Assembly (NCBI RefSeq): GCF_018812025.1
Contig: NC_063045.1
Span: 55,452,457-55,516,456 of the forward strand
DNA length: 64,000 nt
Source of the DNA: Megalobrama amblycephala
Taxonomy: Eukaryota > Chordata > Actinopteri > Cypriniformes > Xenocyprididae
Reading direction: 5' to 3'
In this document: positions 42,601-55,145 of the stretch, one piece after another
Numbering within the stretch: the stretch's first letter is position 1
How the letters are laid out: every line of letters begins with the position of its first letter
Notes under the pieces: model-generated
The model's input: the letters and a program-made list of their open reading frames with translations, nothing else
What the model was told of the DNA's origin: nothing
The model's database searches: none
Translations under genes and position numbers: made by a program

Positions 42601-45600
42601 AGAGATCCACTTTGTCAACTTACTGAGGTAAACTCTGCAAAATGGTATCAGTTTTTACAACGTCGGTCTCATAACGGTAATTAATATGATTAGCCTTTTG
42701 CTTGACTATGTTATCAAACAGCTAATAATGTGTGTGCTAATGTTACACAAACCCGTTCCCATTCGCGAGTCAGACAGCTGCCTTCTAACAATCAGTATCC
42801 TTAGAAATGCTTTGAATAACTCAGAATGTCAGTGAACAATGGCATATAGCTCATCATTAAAAAATCTATCGATTTTTCATATCACCAGAAAAATATAACC
42901 ATCTCTTGAGACTCTCCTGCTTCAGATCAGTCATAGTTAATGAAATGCACGCCGGCACATTGATTTGATTGGTTACAAGGTAGTTTGTTACTTCAGAAAC
43001 ACCAGCGATTTCAGTCTTTAGATCACTACAGTTTTAAAGAGAAAATACTCAGCAATGCTGTTGACTTATGGATTTGCACATGGTTTGTCTTAAAAACACC
43101 ACATAGACATATAAACAACATTAAAAACTTGATTTTCACCACGGGTAACTTTAAGGAAACCATGCAGCTAACCTAGCTTGTTCATTTTTATTGTTGGCTT
43201 TTTATTCAGTTTTAATATCTGAATGTTATTGAGAAGAAGAAAAATGAAAAAAATAAACTTTTAGATATGAATCTGCATATGTGATGGACATCGGTTATGC
43301 TTATCTTTGGTAGCCTCTTTGAAGGCATCTTGAGTAAAACAGCTCTATATTTAACAAAGCACATAGAGGTGCATCTCAGTAAATTAGAATATCATGAAAG
43401 TTTTTTTTTTTTTTTCTGTAATTTAATTCAAAAAGTAAAACTTAAATATATTCTAGATTTGTTAGACATAAAGTAAAATATTTCCAGACTTTTTTTGTTT
43501 TCATTTTGATAATTACAGCTTGCTGCTCATCAAAATAAAAATAAAAATTGTATCTCAAATTATTAGAATATTTAATTTCAAATTCTATTAAATTACCATT
43601 CTCAGAGTATAAATACTGAGTTTAGGTCAGTAATCTCAACAGCAGTCATGGGGAAGTCAAAAAAACTTCAAAAGGAGTGGACTGAAGCTGGAGTCAGTGC
43701 ATCAAGAGCCACCACACACAGATGTCTTCAGGAAATTGGCTACAGCTGTCACATTCCACTTACCAAGTCACTTCTGAACCAAAGACAACATCAGAAGCGT
43801 CTTACCTGGGCTAAGGAGAAGAAGAACTGGACTGTTGCTCAGTGGTCCAAAGTCCTCTTTTCAGATGAAAGTAAATTTTGCATTTCATTTGGAAATCAAG
43901 GTCCCAGAGTCTGGAGGAAGAGTGGAGAGGCACAGAAACCATGTTGCTTGAAGTCCAGTGTGAAGTTTCCACAGTCAGTGATGATTTGGGCTGCCATGTC
44001 ATCTTCTGGTGTTGGTCCACTGTGTTTTCTGAAGTCCACAGTCAACGCAGCCATCTACCAGAAAATTTTAGAGCACTTCATGCTTCTGACAAGCTTATGG
44101 AGATGCTGATTTCATTTTCCAGCAGGATTTGGCACCTGCCCACACTGCCAACGGTACCAAATGCTGGTTCAATGACCATGGTGTTACTGTGCTTGATTGG
44201 CCAGCAAACTTGCCTGACCTGAACCCCATAGAGAATCTCTGGCGCATTGTCAAGAGGAAGATGAGAGACACCAGACCCAACAATGCTGATGACCTGAAGG
44301 CCGCTATCAAAGCAACCTGGGTTTCTGAGCAGTGCCACAGGCTGATCGCCTCCATGCCACGCCTCATTGATGCAGTAATTCATGCAAAAGGAGGCCCAAC
44401 CAAGTATTGAGTGCATACTTTTCAGAAGCCTGACATTTCTGTTTAAAATATTCTAATTTATTGAGATGAATTGGTGGGTTTTTGTTAAATGTGAGCCAAA
44501 ATCATCACAATTAAAAGAACCAAAGATTTAAAGTACTTCAGTCTGTGTGCACTGAATTGATTTAATACACGAGTTCCACAATTTGAGTTGAATTACTGAA
44601 ATAAATGAACTTTTCCACAACATTCTAATTTATTGAGATGCACCTGTACAAAAGACCTGAACTGAAAGCAATGCAACGTGTTTTAGAGAAAAAGTTTGTT
44701 GCGCGTAAGACCTATAGTGACCTAGCATTGACAGATCTCACTATGGACCAAAACAGCACATTTTCTTGGCCAAAATTAGGGAAGCTTGTTGTTCTCATCT
44801 TATCTTTGCGGAAGGTCCTAATGGCAGGGACAGTGTGAGCAGCCATCAGGCTATATTTACATTAAACGTGGTTCACAAAGTGATTAGATAACCGTGTTGA
44901 CATTTCTTGATGATTCTGTAGCCAGTATGAAGACAGACAAAACAGAGTATGTGTCACTGATAACAGATGCTGTTGACCGACTTCAATCATTAACTCTTCA
45001 TGTCAATATACACACTGAGCGAACAGAGAATCTATGCAGTTTACAAACGGTGTCTTTCAGGAGACATCCCTGCTTTATGACTGTTATTATCATAACAGAG
45101 TATAAAGCATGCCACATTGACTTTTATTGTACTTCCTGGTTGTTGCCTTCTATTAATCTGTAAACCTGTCTGTAACTCTGTAAGCCGGTCAATGATATGA
45201 GAATCGGTGAAAGTCACAGGCAGGTCTTGATGCTTTATGTTAATGGAAACTTTGAGTGACTAAAACGCTCTTTGTAGAGCAAGAAAGTGTGAGTCATGGC
45301 GGGGGAAGTTCTGGACAGCGTTCAGGACGATCCCGTGGACACCGCATGCCTTCCCCACCCAGCTCCCTCTGTTGCAGATATTACAGCTCTGGGCTGTTGT
45401 CTCATCAAAACACTATTTCCCAACACCAAATCCATTTGTTTAATTTTCCTTCTGTGATGTAAGATTTGTAACTGTGTGGAAATGAATCTTAAAGTATGAA
45501 TGAATGTATCTAAGAAGAAATGTTTTAAGTTTTTCTGCACAGTGGAATTTAGAAAAGCAAACAGTGTTTTTACACGTGGTAAATAACAGTATATTTTTAT

Positions 45601-46287
45601 CCCCATTCAGGAACTGCTTGACTGCTTGAAGTCAGAGCTAACTGGAAACTTTGAGAAGGTTGTGGTCGGCTTGATGATGCCCGGCCCAGTGTACGACGCA
45701 TATGAGCTGAGAAACGCTATCAAGGTTAGTGAGGATAGAAAATGCTAAGAAAGCTCTCTGTTACAAAAAAAAAAAAAAAACCAGTTGTACTGTGCTTTAT
45801 TTAAAATAAAAAAAGTGATCATTTTCTTTCTTTCTCTGTTTGGATACAAAAATGTTCTTGGGTAAAATCATTATGCAAACTGTTTTGCATGGTTATATGG
45901 GTTTTGGACATGTACCATGGTATTTGAAGTACATTGGTGCACTGAACGTAAATTATGTGGTACACCAATTTGTATGGAGATTACTAAAGTATGTTTTACA
46001 ACAAAATACTATTTTAGTCTTTCTACTTCAAAATTTCATGTTTAATTCAATGTGTTATGTGCCGTTTCTTTGAAACAATTTTCACTCAGAAATTACTAGT
46101 AAATTTCACAAATAATTACAAAGTAAATCCTACACAATTTTTTTCAGTGTAGTTTTTTTAGTACAGTTTTTTTAGTACAGTACATTTTTTTTAATATAAT
46201 CTTTTTATATTGTTTTAAGCTATTTATCAAGTCACAAATCAGAATCATTGCAATCTTGTTGACCTTCATATATAATATAATCGATAA

Positions 46288-46340
<53 letters not shown>

Positions 46341-47544
46341 TATGATTATAATAAAATATAATCATATTTTTATTTCATATTGTTTTGTTATTACATATTT
46401 AGATTTTATATTAATTTGATATATCTTTATAACTGCTTTTCATTTCATACGTAAACATTTTATTTTATTTTGTATTGTTTTAATATATTGAAGAAGTCAC
46501 AATAATTGGAATTGATTGCAATTATGGTGACCTTCATATTTACATACAAAATAAATTAAATAAATTAATATAATAAATAAAATATATTGTTTTTATTTTT
46601 ACTTATTTACTTTTTTATTTTATATTGTTTTAAGCTATTGAAATTCACAAAAATCTGAATTGATAGCAGTCTTCTTTGAAAACATCTTGAAAACATTCAT
46701 TTCTATAATTTGTCCACAAGCTAATTATACTCAGGGCAACATTATATTTTTGGCAACATAACAGGAAACACAGATCACCTGACTTGTGGCACAGATATTA
46801 ATGGTAATAGGCATAATATCAACTTTCCTCTTCATCTTATTCAGCAATATTCCATATGAACTTATCCTGTGTATCGATGGCTTTAGGTGAATTAGGAAGA
46901 ATGATGCTTCATTTTCTTTTCTTCCCTGTGTCCAGGGTGCAGGGACAGAGGAGGCTTGTCTCATTGACATCCTGGCCTCAAGATCCAATTCTGAGATTAA
47001 AGAAATCATTGCTACTTACAAGAGAGGTACATGCTAACACTCATGGATGTAAACTGACAGTCTTTTGCGTTATGAAACTCATATTGTGAAAATATGCAGT
47101 TCTTCCCATTACATTTTCATTCACTTTTCTTATATCGTAATCACAGAACATGGCAAGAATCTTGAGGACGATGTCTGCGGAGACACGTCTGGAATGTTCC
47201 AGAGGGTCTTGGTGTCTTTACTCTCGGTAAATAAACAAACTGTCTGTATTGTCTTATTTGTGAAGAAGATTCTTTGATGCCTTCACTCATCAGCCCTTTT
47301 GTTTGCCATGCAAACCTTCGCTGTCCACAGTGTCCGGCCGGGGCAGGTGTGACCCCTGATGGTTTGTCATGCTGGATTTATAGATATTGTCTTTTCTGCT
47401 TTGCCTGCAGGCTGGGCGTGACGAGAGCTCCAAGGTGGATGAGGCTCAGGCTGTCCAAGATGCAAAGGTGAGGATTTTGGCATGGTTCGCTGTAGCTTTT
47501 TGCCTAATAAGCACATGTTCGATTTTTGTGGTGTAATGGGTTCT

Positions 47545-47631
<87 letters not shown>

Positions 47632-49385
47632 GAATTCAGGTTGACTGGGACAATTTTTGCCATTAAAATGACTGGGAAAAAGTGTCCCAAGAATCATCCT
47701 GAATTCCTGATTTCGGTTCCTTAATTGTTTCATTAACACATTTTTATATTCTCTTTGAAATATGTGACCCTGGACCACAAAACCAGTCATAAGATTTGAT
47801 TTATTGAATTATTTTTGATTCACCAAACGATTCATTCATTTGTTCAGACTGATTCAGTTGATTCAGTAACGGTCAAAAGTGTTCTTGTGCTGCCTTTCCT
47901 TAAAATATACATTGCTTGCTTTGATATTTTATCTAACGCAGTGACATAGTTAAATTTTTTTGTATGTGGCTGAGGTGTGCAAATACTTCGAATGAATGAG
48001 GCCTCTGTATATTCTCTGCATTTACAATTATTCATGGATGTGTTTCTGTACATATATTTAGTGTCAGCGACCTGCTTTTTATTGTGTGGGGTTCAGCCTT
48101 AGACACACAACAGTTATGATGATGTTCATTAATCATTAACAATAAGAGGAAATAACTGAGGTAAAGATCTCTATTGCTTATCCATTAGGACATCTACGAG
48201 GCTGGCGAAGCTCGTTGGGGAACGGATGAGGTCAAGTTCCTCACTGTGCTATGTGTGAGAAACAGAAATCACTTACTCCGAGGTATGGTGCTACCAGATA
48301 ATAGCAGCAATCCTCCTTCCCAGTTATGTGATCGCTCTTATGTAACCTTAGAAAGCTGCATGGGGAAATGACCCTGGAACAATGAACTAGTCTCATTACT
48401 TCCACCTTGTGGTGACTGGATGTAAAAAAAAAGTTGTTCAGAATGGACATGGGTCTGCTTCTCATACTGTTCATTTAAATTATGTGAACTACAGTGTTGT
48501 TTTAGTATTTAGTATCATATTTTGCAATAATGACAAGCAAAATGTACATTATTTGTCATTTTTATCTGAATTAACTAATTATTTTATTGAAATATTCAAA
48601 ATGACTGTTTATTTCTATGATAACTAGATGCTGCTCATTGAATTGAACATGCAAAATTGTGAGGCCAGTACTATTGTTTGAAACATTTAGCATTACATAT
48701 TGTTTCAAATTCACACAAAACTTCTATACATACTCTGCAGTAAGCAGTATTACATCCCACACTTTCTCAAGCACTGCTCTTTTCCCAGTGTTTCAGGAGT
48801 ATCAGAAGATTTCTGGACGGGACATTGAAGACAGCATAAAGAGAGAGATGTCCGGCTCCCTGGAGGACGCGTTTCTGGCAATAGGTCAGTCGTGATTATT
48901 GCAATATTTCAGTCATTTTTACATTTTCAATTGCCTACTTGGATATATAATGCATATACTAACCTTTGCAGTGAAATGCCTAAAAAACAAGCCCGCGTTT
49001 TTTGCTGAAAGACTCTACAAGTCAATGAAGGTAAATGAAAACACATTTGCACATGTTAGGGATATGACTAATACCAAAAGTCATAATATCTCTTGTTTCT
49101 GCACTCTCAGGGTTTAGGCACCACTGATAGCGTGCTGATCAGGATCATGGTGGCTCGTGCCGAGATCGATATGCTGGACATCAAAGCAGAGTTCCTAAAG
49201 ATGTATGGAAAGACCCTTCACTCCTTTATAAAGGTGGGACACTGAGGACATTTAACTAAACACAATCTTCAAAAGCCATTGACAAAACATTACAATTACT
49301 TTAAAACAATCCATTTGTTTTCCAGGGTGACACATCGGGCGATTACCGTAAGATCCTGCTGGAGCTGTGCGGAGGGGAAAAGTAA
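39671..49385 (+). CDS. anxa4: Annexin A4, 12 coding exons
   Basis: Annexin A4 binds acidic phospholipid membranes in a calcium-dependent way and acts in membrane organisation and exocytosis. Exons: 39671-39679, 40675-40762, 42175-42269, 45611-45724, 46936-47026, 47147-47226, 47411-47467, 48189-48282, 48789-48884, 48972-49030, 49111-49233 and 49326-49385. They join without frame error into 321 codons, the same length as human ANXA4. The first exon encodes only MAA. Four annexin repeats are complete. Type II calcium sites are GAGT at 31-34 with Glu73, GAGT at 103-106 with Asp145, a modified GEARWGT in repeat 3, and GLGT at 262-265 with Asp304. The C-terminus is LCGGEK. Residues such as MFQRVLVSL and RAEIDMLDI match ANXA4 closely. 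Intron 3 carries a Tc1-like element; introns 2 and 7 carry MITEs and microsatellites. Annexin A3 or A5 is less likely given the short N-terminus and the aak1 neighbour. Confidence 0.97.
40055..40530 (+). mobile_element. Dispersed MITE copy (CAAATAAATGCTGTTCTTTT family)
   Basis: A fuller copy in anxa4 intron 1: CAAATAAATGCTGTTCTTTT, GATTTCTGAAGGATCATGTG and AAATGCAGCCTTGGTGAGCA in family order. Confidence 0.7.
41064..41477. repeat. anxa4 intron 2 copy of a duplicated block
   Basis: The partner of 36476-36852, about 4.6 kb downstream. The first 200 bp differ at only a few positions; the right half has small indels. Internal sub-repeats have a period of about 115 bp. Confidence 0.85.
41550..41965 (+). 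mobile_element. Dispersed MITE copy (CAAATAAATGCTGTTCTTTT family)
   Basis: Same family in anxa4 intron 2, right after the duplicated block. It contains AAGGATCATGTGACACTGAA and ATACAGTTTTGGTGAGCATA. Confidence 0.65.
42426..43153. mobile_element. Possible MITE with AAAGTCCCCC terminus
   Basis: The start AAAGTCCCCCTATAGTCAAC and the end TTTTCACCACGGGTAACTTT resemble the ends of a common cyprinid repeat, and the interior includes ATGCTAATTAGCCCCGCCTC. The inverted-end match is weak, so the call is tentative. It lies in anxa4 intron 3. Confidence 0.4.
43366..44646 (+). mobile_element. Tc1-like transposon in anxa4 intron 3
   Basis: A 1281-bp element flanked by TA (43364-43365 and 44647-44648). 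The ends GAGGTGCATCTCAGTAAATT and AATTTATTGAGATGCACCTG are inverted. A second, inner set (TCTCAAATTATTAGAATATT near 43553 and AATATTCTAATTTATTGAGA near 44446) gives the IR/DR layout of many fish Tc1-like elements. The transposase inside is broken. Confidence 0.92.
43648..44410 (+). pseudogene. Broken Tc1-like transposase
   Basis: The first frame (43648-44106) encodes a short, internally deleted N-terminal region followed by VLFSDESKF with the first catalytic Asp. The frame is then lost near 44085-44105. The second frame (to 44410) carries [11 protein letters not shown] with the second Asp and [11 protein letters not shown] with the DD34E Glu. The N-terminal paired-type DNA-binding domain is mostly missing relative to the family's usual length of about 340 residues. 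It cannot make an active enzyme. Confidence 0.9.
46288..46332 (+). repeat. (CT)n-(AT)n microsatellite
   Basis: A compound dinucleotide repeat in anxa4 intron 4. Confidence 0.9.
47546..47626 (+). repeat. (GT)n-(AT)n compound microsatellite
   Basis: About 16 GT units followed by about 20 AT units in anxa4 intron 7. It produces spurious Ile-Tyr and Thr-His ORFs on the other strand. Confidence 0.95.
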
Positions 49386-49625
49386 CACATCAGGCGCGTT
49401 CATCAGCGTGAAACGCTCTCTCTCACGCCAGCCCTCAGCATTTCAAACACATTCCTTGTTTGTAATACGAATTAAAACCAAACAGTGATGTTTTAAATGA
49501 GATTCGTGATTTTTTTTGTTTGTTTGTTTGTTTGTTTATTGCCTTGGGATTTATGGGAGTCCTTTATAGATTGGCACATCTTAGAGTTTGTCAAATAAAT
49601 AAAAGAAAAGAACAGCCCACATTGA
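49386..49625 (+). other. anxa4: anxa4 3' UTR
   Basis: Directly follows the TAA stop. It contains a (TTTG)n tract near 49517-49540. Overlapping AATAAA hexamers at 49594-49603 set a likely cleavage point near 49620. Confidence 0.7.
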
Positions 49626-50607
49626 CTGTATTGATCTTTTGTTGTCTCGCTGGATATTTTTTTTAATCTCGGCTCTTTCATTGAGGTCCATTTGTTTAAT
49701 TACTCTGAGTATAATTTGTTTAATGTACACCAACAATGTATACCCGGTCCAATTATACTAATTGCTCATGGTTGTTTGCATAGGCATATGAAATCTCATA
49801 TGAGACTTTATTTCTGTGTTTTTCTAGATTGTAGGTCTCACAGACTATGTTCCTCAATTTAATCAAGTGCAACATATGAATCACATGAGGCTTGGCACAA
49901 TTGTTGAAAAAATGACAGACTAAAAGCAGTGTATTTACACTTTTACCACTAAGTGGCGCTGTGCACATATTTGTGTCATATTAAGTCACAAATGTAGATT
50001 GCTGTTTTAGTGGCTTAAAAATATATCAAACCATGTATTTTCTCATGAAACCTTGGGGAAAACACTTTCCACAAGTAGGGTACAAAATAGTTTGAAACTC
50101 ATAAAAAAATATTTTTCATTTTCAATAAATGGTCACTCTGAAAATGTTGATTATCCACAAACAAAATATATAACATAATCTGTATTATTTTATTTTGGAG
50201 CAAAATATAATAAACTTTAACTGAAAAAAAAAAAAAAAAAAAAAAAACAACCCTAAACTTATTTTATTTCAGCTATTTGCCTAGGCAACATTTCTCATTT
50301 TCATTTAGTTTAACTTAATGCACTAAAATAAAAAAAACTAAAGCTGAAAAAGTAAATAATAAAACCTATATATACATATAAAAAAACTAATAAAAATTAC
50401 AAAAACACTCAACAAAATTACTAAAACTTTAAATTTAAATTAAAACCGTAAATATAAAAATTAAAATCAATTCAAAATATTAATAAAAACTTTAATAGTA
50501 TCATAATGATACTAAAAATAACACTGATTTGAATTCTGTTTAAACTTAGATTTTTTATTTTTCTAGCAATAAATACTAAGGGGCCATTTACAACACACAA
50601 ATTCACG
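49626..50607. other. Intergenic, AT-rich
   Basis: A poly-A tract lies at about 50223-50248, followed by TAAAACTTTAAATTTAAATT-like sequence that resembles the block at about 5880-6165 (shared ACTAAAATAACACTG type end), perhaps a degraded repeat family. No gene seen. Confidence 0.5.
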
Positions 50608-51338
50608 TTAAAGGGTTAGTTCACCCAAAAATGAAAATTCTGTCATTTATTACTCACCCTCATGTCGCTCCACACCTGTAAGACTTTCGTTCATCTTCAG
50701 AACACAAATGAAGATATTTTTGATAAAATCCGATGGCTCAGTGAAGCCTCAATTGACAGCAAGATAATGAACTCTTTCAATACCCAGAAAGGTACTAAAG
50801 ACAGTTAAAACAGTTCTACACTGATTCACTACAGCGGTTCAACCTTAATGTTATGAAGCGACGAGAATATTTTTTGTGTGCCAAAAAAACGAAATAACTT
50901 TTCAACAAAATCTAATGATGGTCGATTTCAAAATACTGCTTTGAAGCTTTACGAATCTTTTGTTTCAAATCAGTGGTTCGGATCGCGTATCAAACTGCCA
51001 AATTCACATGAACTATTGAAATTGCGAAACACTTATGACGTAACAAAGCCTCGTTTGCTGAAATCATTTAACTTTGGCACTCCAAACGACTGATTCGAAA
51101 CATAAGATCCGTAAAGCTTCAAAGCAGTGTTTTGAAATCGGCAATTACTAGATATTGTTGAAAAGTTCATTTGTTTTTTTGGCTCACAAAATGTATTCTC
51201 ATCGCGGATTTCAAGAGATCTTAAAAAAGATCTTAATTTGTTTTCCGAAGATGAATGAAGGTCTTACTGGTTTGGAACGACATGAGGGTGAGTAATAAAT
51301 TACATAATTTTCATTTTTGGGTAAACTAACCCTTTAAA
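50608..51338. mobile_element. Fold-back MITE (TTAGTTCACCC-type)
   Basis: The ends AAAGGGTTAGTTCACCCAAA and TTTGGGTAAACTAACCCTTT are inverted. Further arms include GTAAGACTTTCGTTCATCTTC and GAAGATGAATGAAGGTCTTAC in opposite orientation. About 730 bp, no gene. Confidence 0.8.
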
Positions 51339-51362
51339 TTGTTAAATTAGCATTTTTGATTA

Positions 51363-51854
51363 CACACTCTAAAAAATGCTGGGTTAAAAACAACCCAAGT
51401 TGGGTTGAAAATGGATAAACCCAGCGATTGGGTTGTTTTAACCCAGCGGTTGGGTTAAATGTTTGCCCAACATGCTGGGCAGTTTTATTTAAACCAACTA
51501 TTGTTTAAAAATTACTATATGGCTGGCTTAAAATGAACCCAAAATAGCTGGTTTATTTTTAAAATTAAAAACCAGATGCAATTAGAGGCAACAATGATAG
51601 TCAAAAGGTGAACATTTATTAATAAGCAATTTAATAAATGTTTATTGTTTAATAATTATTCATTGAACATTAATAAATGTTCATTTCCAACATACTTTGG
51701 GTTAATTTTAATTAAGCAATACAGTAATTTTTAAACAATAGTTGAGTTAAATAAAACTACCCAGCAGGTTGGGCAAACATTTAACCCTACCGCTGGGTTA
51801 AAACAACCCAATTGCTGGGTTTGTCCATTTTTAACCCAACATTTTTTAGAGTGC
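51363..51854. mobile_element. Fold-back MITE with AACCCAA repeats
   Basis: The ends ACACTCTAAAAAATGCTGGG and an inverted CATTTTTTAGAGTGCAC flank long arms rich in GGGTT and AACCC (CTGGGTTAAAAACAACCCAA at the left). The arms are about 170 bp. Confidence 0.8.
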
Positions 51855-51972
51855 ACAGAGACAGTAACTATCAATTTCAAAAACTTTCGCACTTTCAAAC
51901 AGCCCCTAAAATGACACTGATTTAAATACTATTTCAACTCTGATTTGTTATTTTTCTAGCAAAAAAATACTA

Positions 51973-52369
51973 AGGGAGTGTTTACATGACACTGTTTTCA
52001 CCTAAAAATGGAAAAGTTTTATTGCATTTTGGCCGTTCATTTACACAGCGGTTTGGGGGCCTGAAAAAAAATCTTTTAAAAACGTGTTTCAAAGTGCAAG
52101 TTTTTGAAAACGATACCGTTATCATCTGCAAGTAAACTACAAAAATGTGAATTAGTGAAAACGGTGATGTCATGCATTTGCATATTACGTGTTTGCATAT
52201 TACTTTACAAAGTGACATCGACAACTACTGGCCTGGCAGCAGAATACAGCAGTTTTAATCATTTTTGTGGATCCGTGTGAACGGAAATCATTTTGTTGAT
52301 TGTACACAAAAAAAGCAAAGGAAAAATGTTTCCGCTTTTAGTACATCTTTGTCATGTAAACGTACCCTA
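51973..52369. mobile_element. MITE with AGGGAGTGTTTACATGAC termini
   Basis: The right end GTCATGTAAACGTACCCT is the inverse of the left end with few mismatches. The interior has GAAAACGGTGATGTCATGCA. About 400 bp. Confidence 0.65.
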
Positions 52370-54107
52370 AAACGAAAATGACAATTTAATGACTTGAAAA
52401 TATGTTTTATTGTTTGTTTATTCATTTATCCTTTTTCTTGATTTGGTAGTTTGGTCATTTAAAATAAAAAAAATAAAAGTAATTGAAATAAGTTCATTTA
52501 AAATATCAGACTTGTGACAAAATTATGCAGCCAGTCCTATTGTATGATTTATATATTCCAATACCAGCTGAGAATATCAAGACCACTTTTTTGTAATATA
52601 TTCATGAAAAGTGCCTGATACAGATAGATAATGCCAGCAAACAAATATCTGTGTGTGTGCGTCTTGAAAAATTCACTCTTAGATTTGAATTGGAGTCTCA
52701 GCCTTCAGTGTGTGTTTAGTCAAACCGTTATCTCAGTACAGAGTTAGAGCTTTTGTTCTACAGCAGCTCGTCTGGCCCTGCTGATGTGTTTGACAGTTTT
52801 TGTAGCATCACAGATGGACCAACATGGGAAGCAATTTCTTAGTCAAATGAAAGGCTTTGTTTATTGCCTGTTAAAGATGCTGCAGTGGAAGACGGTATCT
52901 CTGTCAGCCAGCGACGGTTTAAATTCCAGAAACAAAAAAAATCCTGACATGAACGGTTTGCAAATCTCCATATTCACCAAACACCGCTAGGATCACAGCA
53001 ACTATGACAGAAAGCTCTCTCTTTCCTGAGCTAATGATGGCCCACAGCATAAATAAATCTCTACCACTTAAGGCGATGTGATTTTTTTTTGCCAAGATTC
53101 TGTAGTTTTTCCTCATGTGAATCAATATGCAAGAAAGTTTCAGAATTTTTAAAAAGTTCCTGCTTTTTTATCGTTATCATCGGAGAACCAAAGCAAGCCA
53201 AATAAACGAACACACTCCGTGTATGCGCATAAAATTGTGAGCGGCGAACTTCCCCTGAGGCCAGAGTCCATCAATGTCACGCTAGTGTGCTGCACAGCCC
53301 GTGAACCATCAAATGAATTAAATACTCAAAGAATATATACCAAATGATACTCCCGAAATCCTTCAACACAGTCCCAAGTCAGTTTTCTGAACGATTTATT
53401 GGCCTTGAGCAACTAAGACTATTCCGGTAGCCTTATTAACAAGGACATCCCGACAAACCGTCTGCCATTCTGTGATTTTTTCCCCATAAACCCGCTCTAT
53501 TAAACAGCCTGTCAAAATATTCAGCAGTAAATCGAACGTCATGAAATGTGAAACTTTGTCAAACTCTGCTCGAACTGCCAGAGGGCTGTAGCAAATAAAT
53601 GATGGGTAATCTGTCTGACAAACAGAACTGCATTGTAGCATGACGGTCTATACGCTGGAAATTTAGTGTAAACAAAACCTAAACTAAGATGCAACAGCAC
53701 AGGAAACAAGCAATGTGCAGAAATAAAGTGTAAATAGTTTAGCAGCGATGTGTGGTTGGCTGATCCAGCAGTTATAAAACAAAGGAGGCTATGACAGAAA
53801 TACATATACACAATTTCTAGATTTTATTGGCCTAATTATTTAGTGAACAATGACATTTTTGAAAGCAATGTTCTCATTCATCATGTCCTTACAGCAGTTC
53901 TAAAGGCCATGAGTTCTACCACAGGAAGTTGACAATACGGTGCCCGCCGCAAACCACACGTCCTGCATCCTTCTGAACATAATGTTCACACAGGCGTGGG
54001 AAGGTGCGCGGAGCATGAGTGCACGATAATGGAAGATAAGAGTTGGGTAACTTCTCAGCAAGTGTACATTATTGATGATGATTTGAGAGAGGATGTTCGT
54101 TTCTGGG
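52370..54107. other. Intergenic, no gene recognised
   Basis: 1.7 kb without a convincing ORF or repeat end. ORFs on both strands are short and show no family resemblance. Confidence 0.5.
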
Positions 54108-55145
54108 TAAGCTGGCTGAAACTGCTTTATTACTTCATAAAGGCATCAAACTTTGCATGACGGTCGGTTTCATTTCAACACGGAAATATTGGAAATAATT
54201 ATGCAGCAGCAGCAGCTTTGTTTTGGTGTGAATATAATGGATATAATGCAGAGTTGTGCATTAACAACTAAATGGCATCAGCAATAATGGATATAGCTGT
54301 TAATACCAAGATAACAATATACGAAAATCATTAAAATACGGCACAAATAATGCATTATGGGTCAGGAGGAGTTATGTGTTCATCTCAATAACAAGAAGGA
54401 TAAGCTGGCTGAAATTGCTTTGTTACTTTATAAAGGCATCAAACTTTCCATAACAATCAGTGTCATTTCACCATGTAAATACGTGTTGTTGTTGTTGTTG
54501 TTTGAAATAAGTAAACCACAGCATTAGCTTTGTTTTTGCAAAGTTATATTTCATAAAATGCCAATTAGTGCATAAATAATTAAATGCCCTCAGCAATAAC
54601 AAAATGAGCACAAACAAAACAATACGTGTCAGGAGGAAGTATGCGATCATCCCGAATAACAAGTCTGGTTAAGCTGGCTGAAACTGCTTTATTAAAGCAT
54701 AAACTTTCCATGTCAGCCTGTTTCATTTCAGCACGTAAATACACATTTTTGCAGTTTTTGTGACCGTATACTACATAAAATGCAGAGTAGTGTATTGACA
54801 ATTATACGACATCAGCAATAAAAAAATAATATCAAGAAAATAATCATTCAAATCAAATAATGCATTATGGTCATGCCATCATCTCAAATCACAAGACGTC
54901 TGGGTAAGCTAGCTGAAATTGCTTTATTACTTCATGAAGGCATCAAACTTTCCACACCGGTCTGTTTCATTTCAGAACATAAATACGTATTTTGAAATAA
55001 AATTATCCCGCAATGGCTGCAGCTGTGTTATACTGCATACAATTCAGAGTAGTATATGAAAAAAATAAATAATAGAATAAAATCATACAAATATGGCACA
55101 CACAAAGCATTATAGGTTAGGAGGGTCATCTCAAATGACAAGAAG
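54108..55145 (+). repeat. Four diverged tandem repeats, period 235-293 bp
   Basis: Units begin at 54108, 54401, 54670 and 54905, each with TAAGCTGGCTGAAAYTGCTT (TAAGCTAGCTG in the last). Each has ATAAAGGCATCAAACTTTSC or a shortened form, then TTTCATTTCA followed by CACGTAAATAC-like sequence, an AATGCAGAGT-like stretch and AATAATGCATTATGG or a variant, ending near ACAAGAAG or ACAAGACG. Copies differ by indels and many substitutions, so the array is old. No ORF runs through it. Confidence 0.85.

Noticed and set aside
47367..47790. ORFs with runs of Ile-Tyr and Thr-His
   Set aside because: They are translations of the (AT)n and (GT)n microsatellite in anxa4 intron 7.
51363..51854. AACCC/GGGTT-rich stretch considered as interstitial telomeric repeat
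   Set aside because: The motifs are not TTAGGG arrays and are arranged as inverted arms of a MITE.
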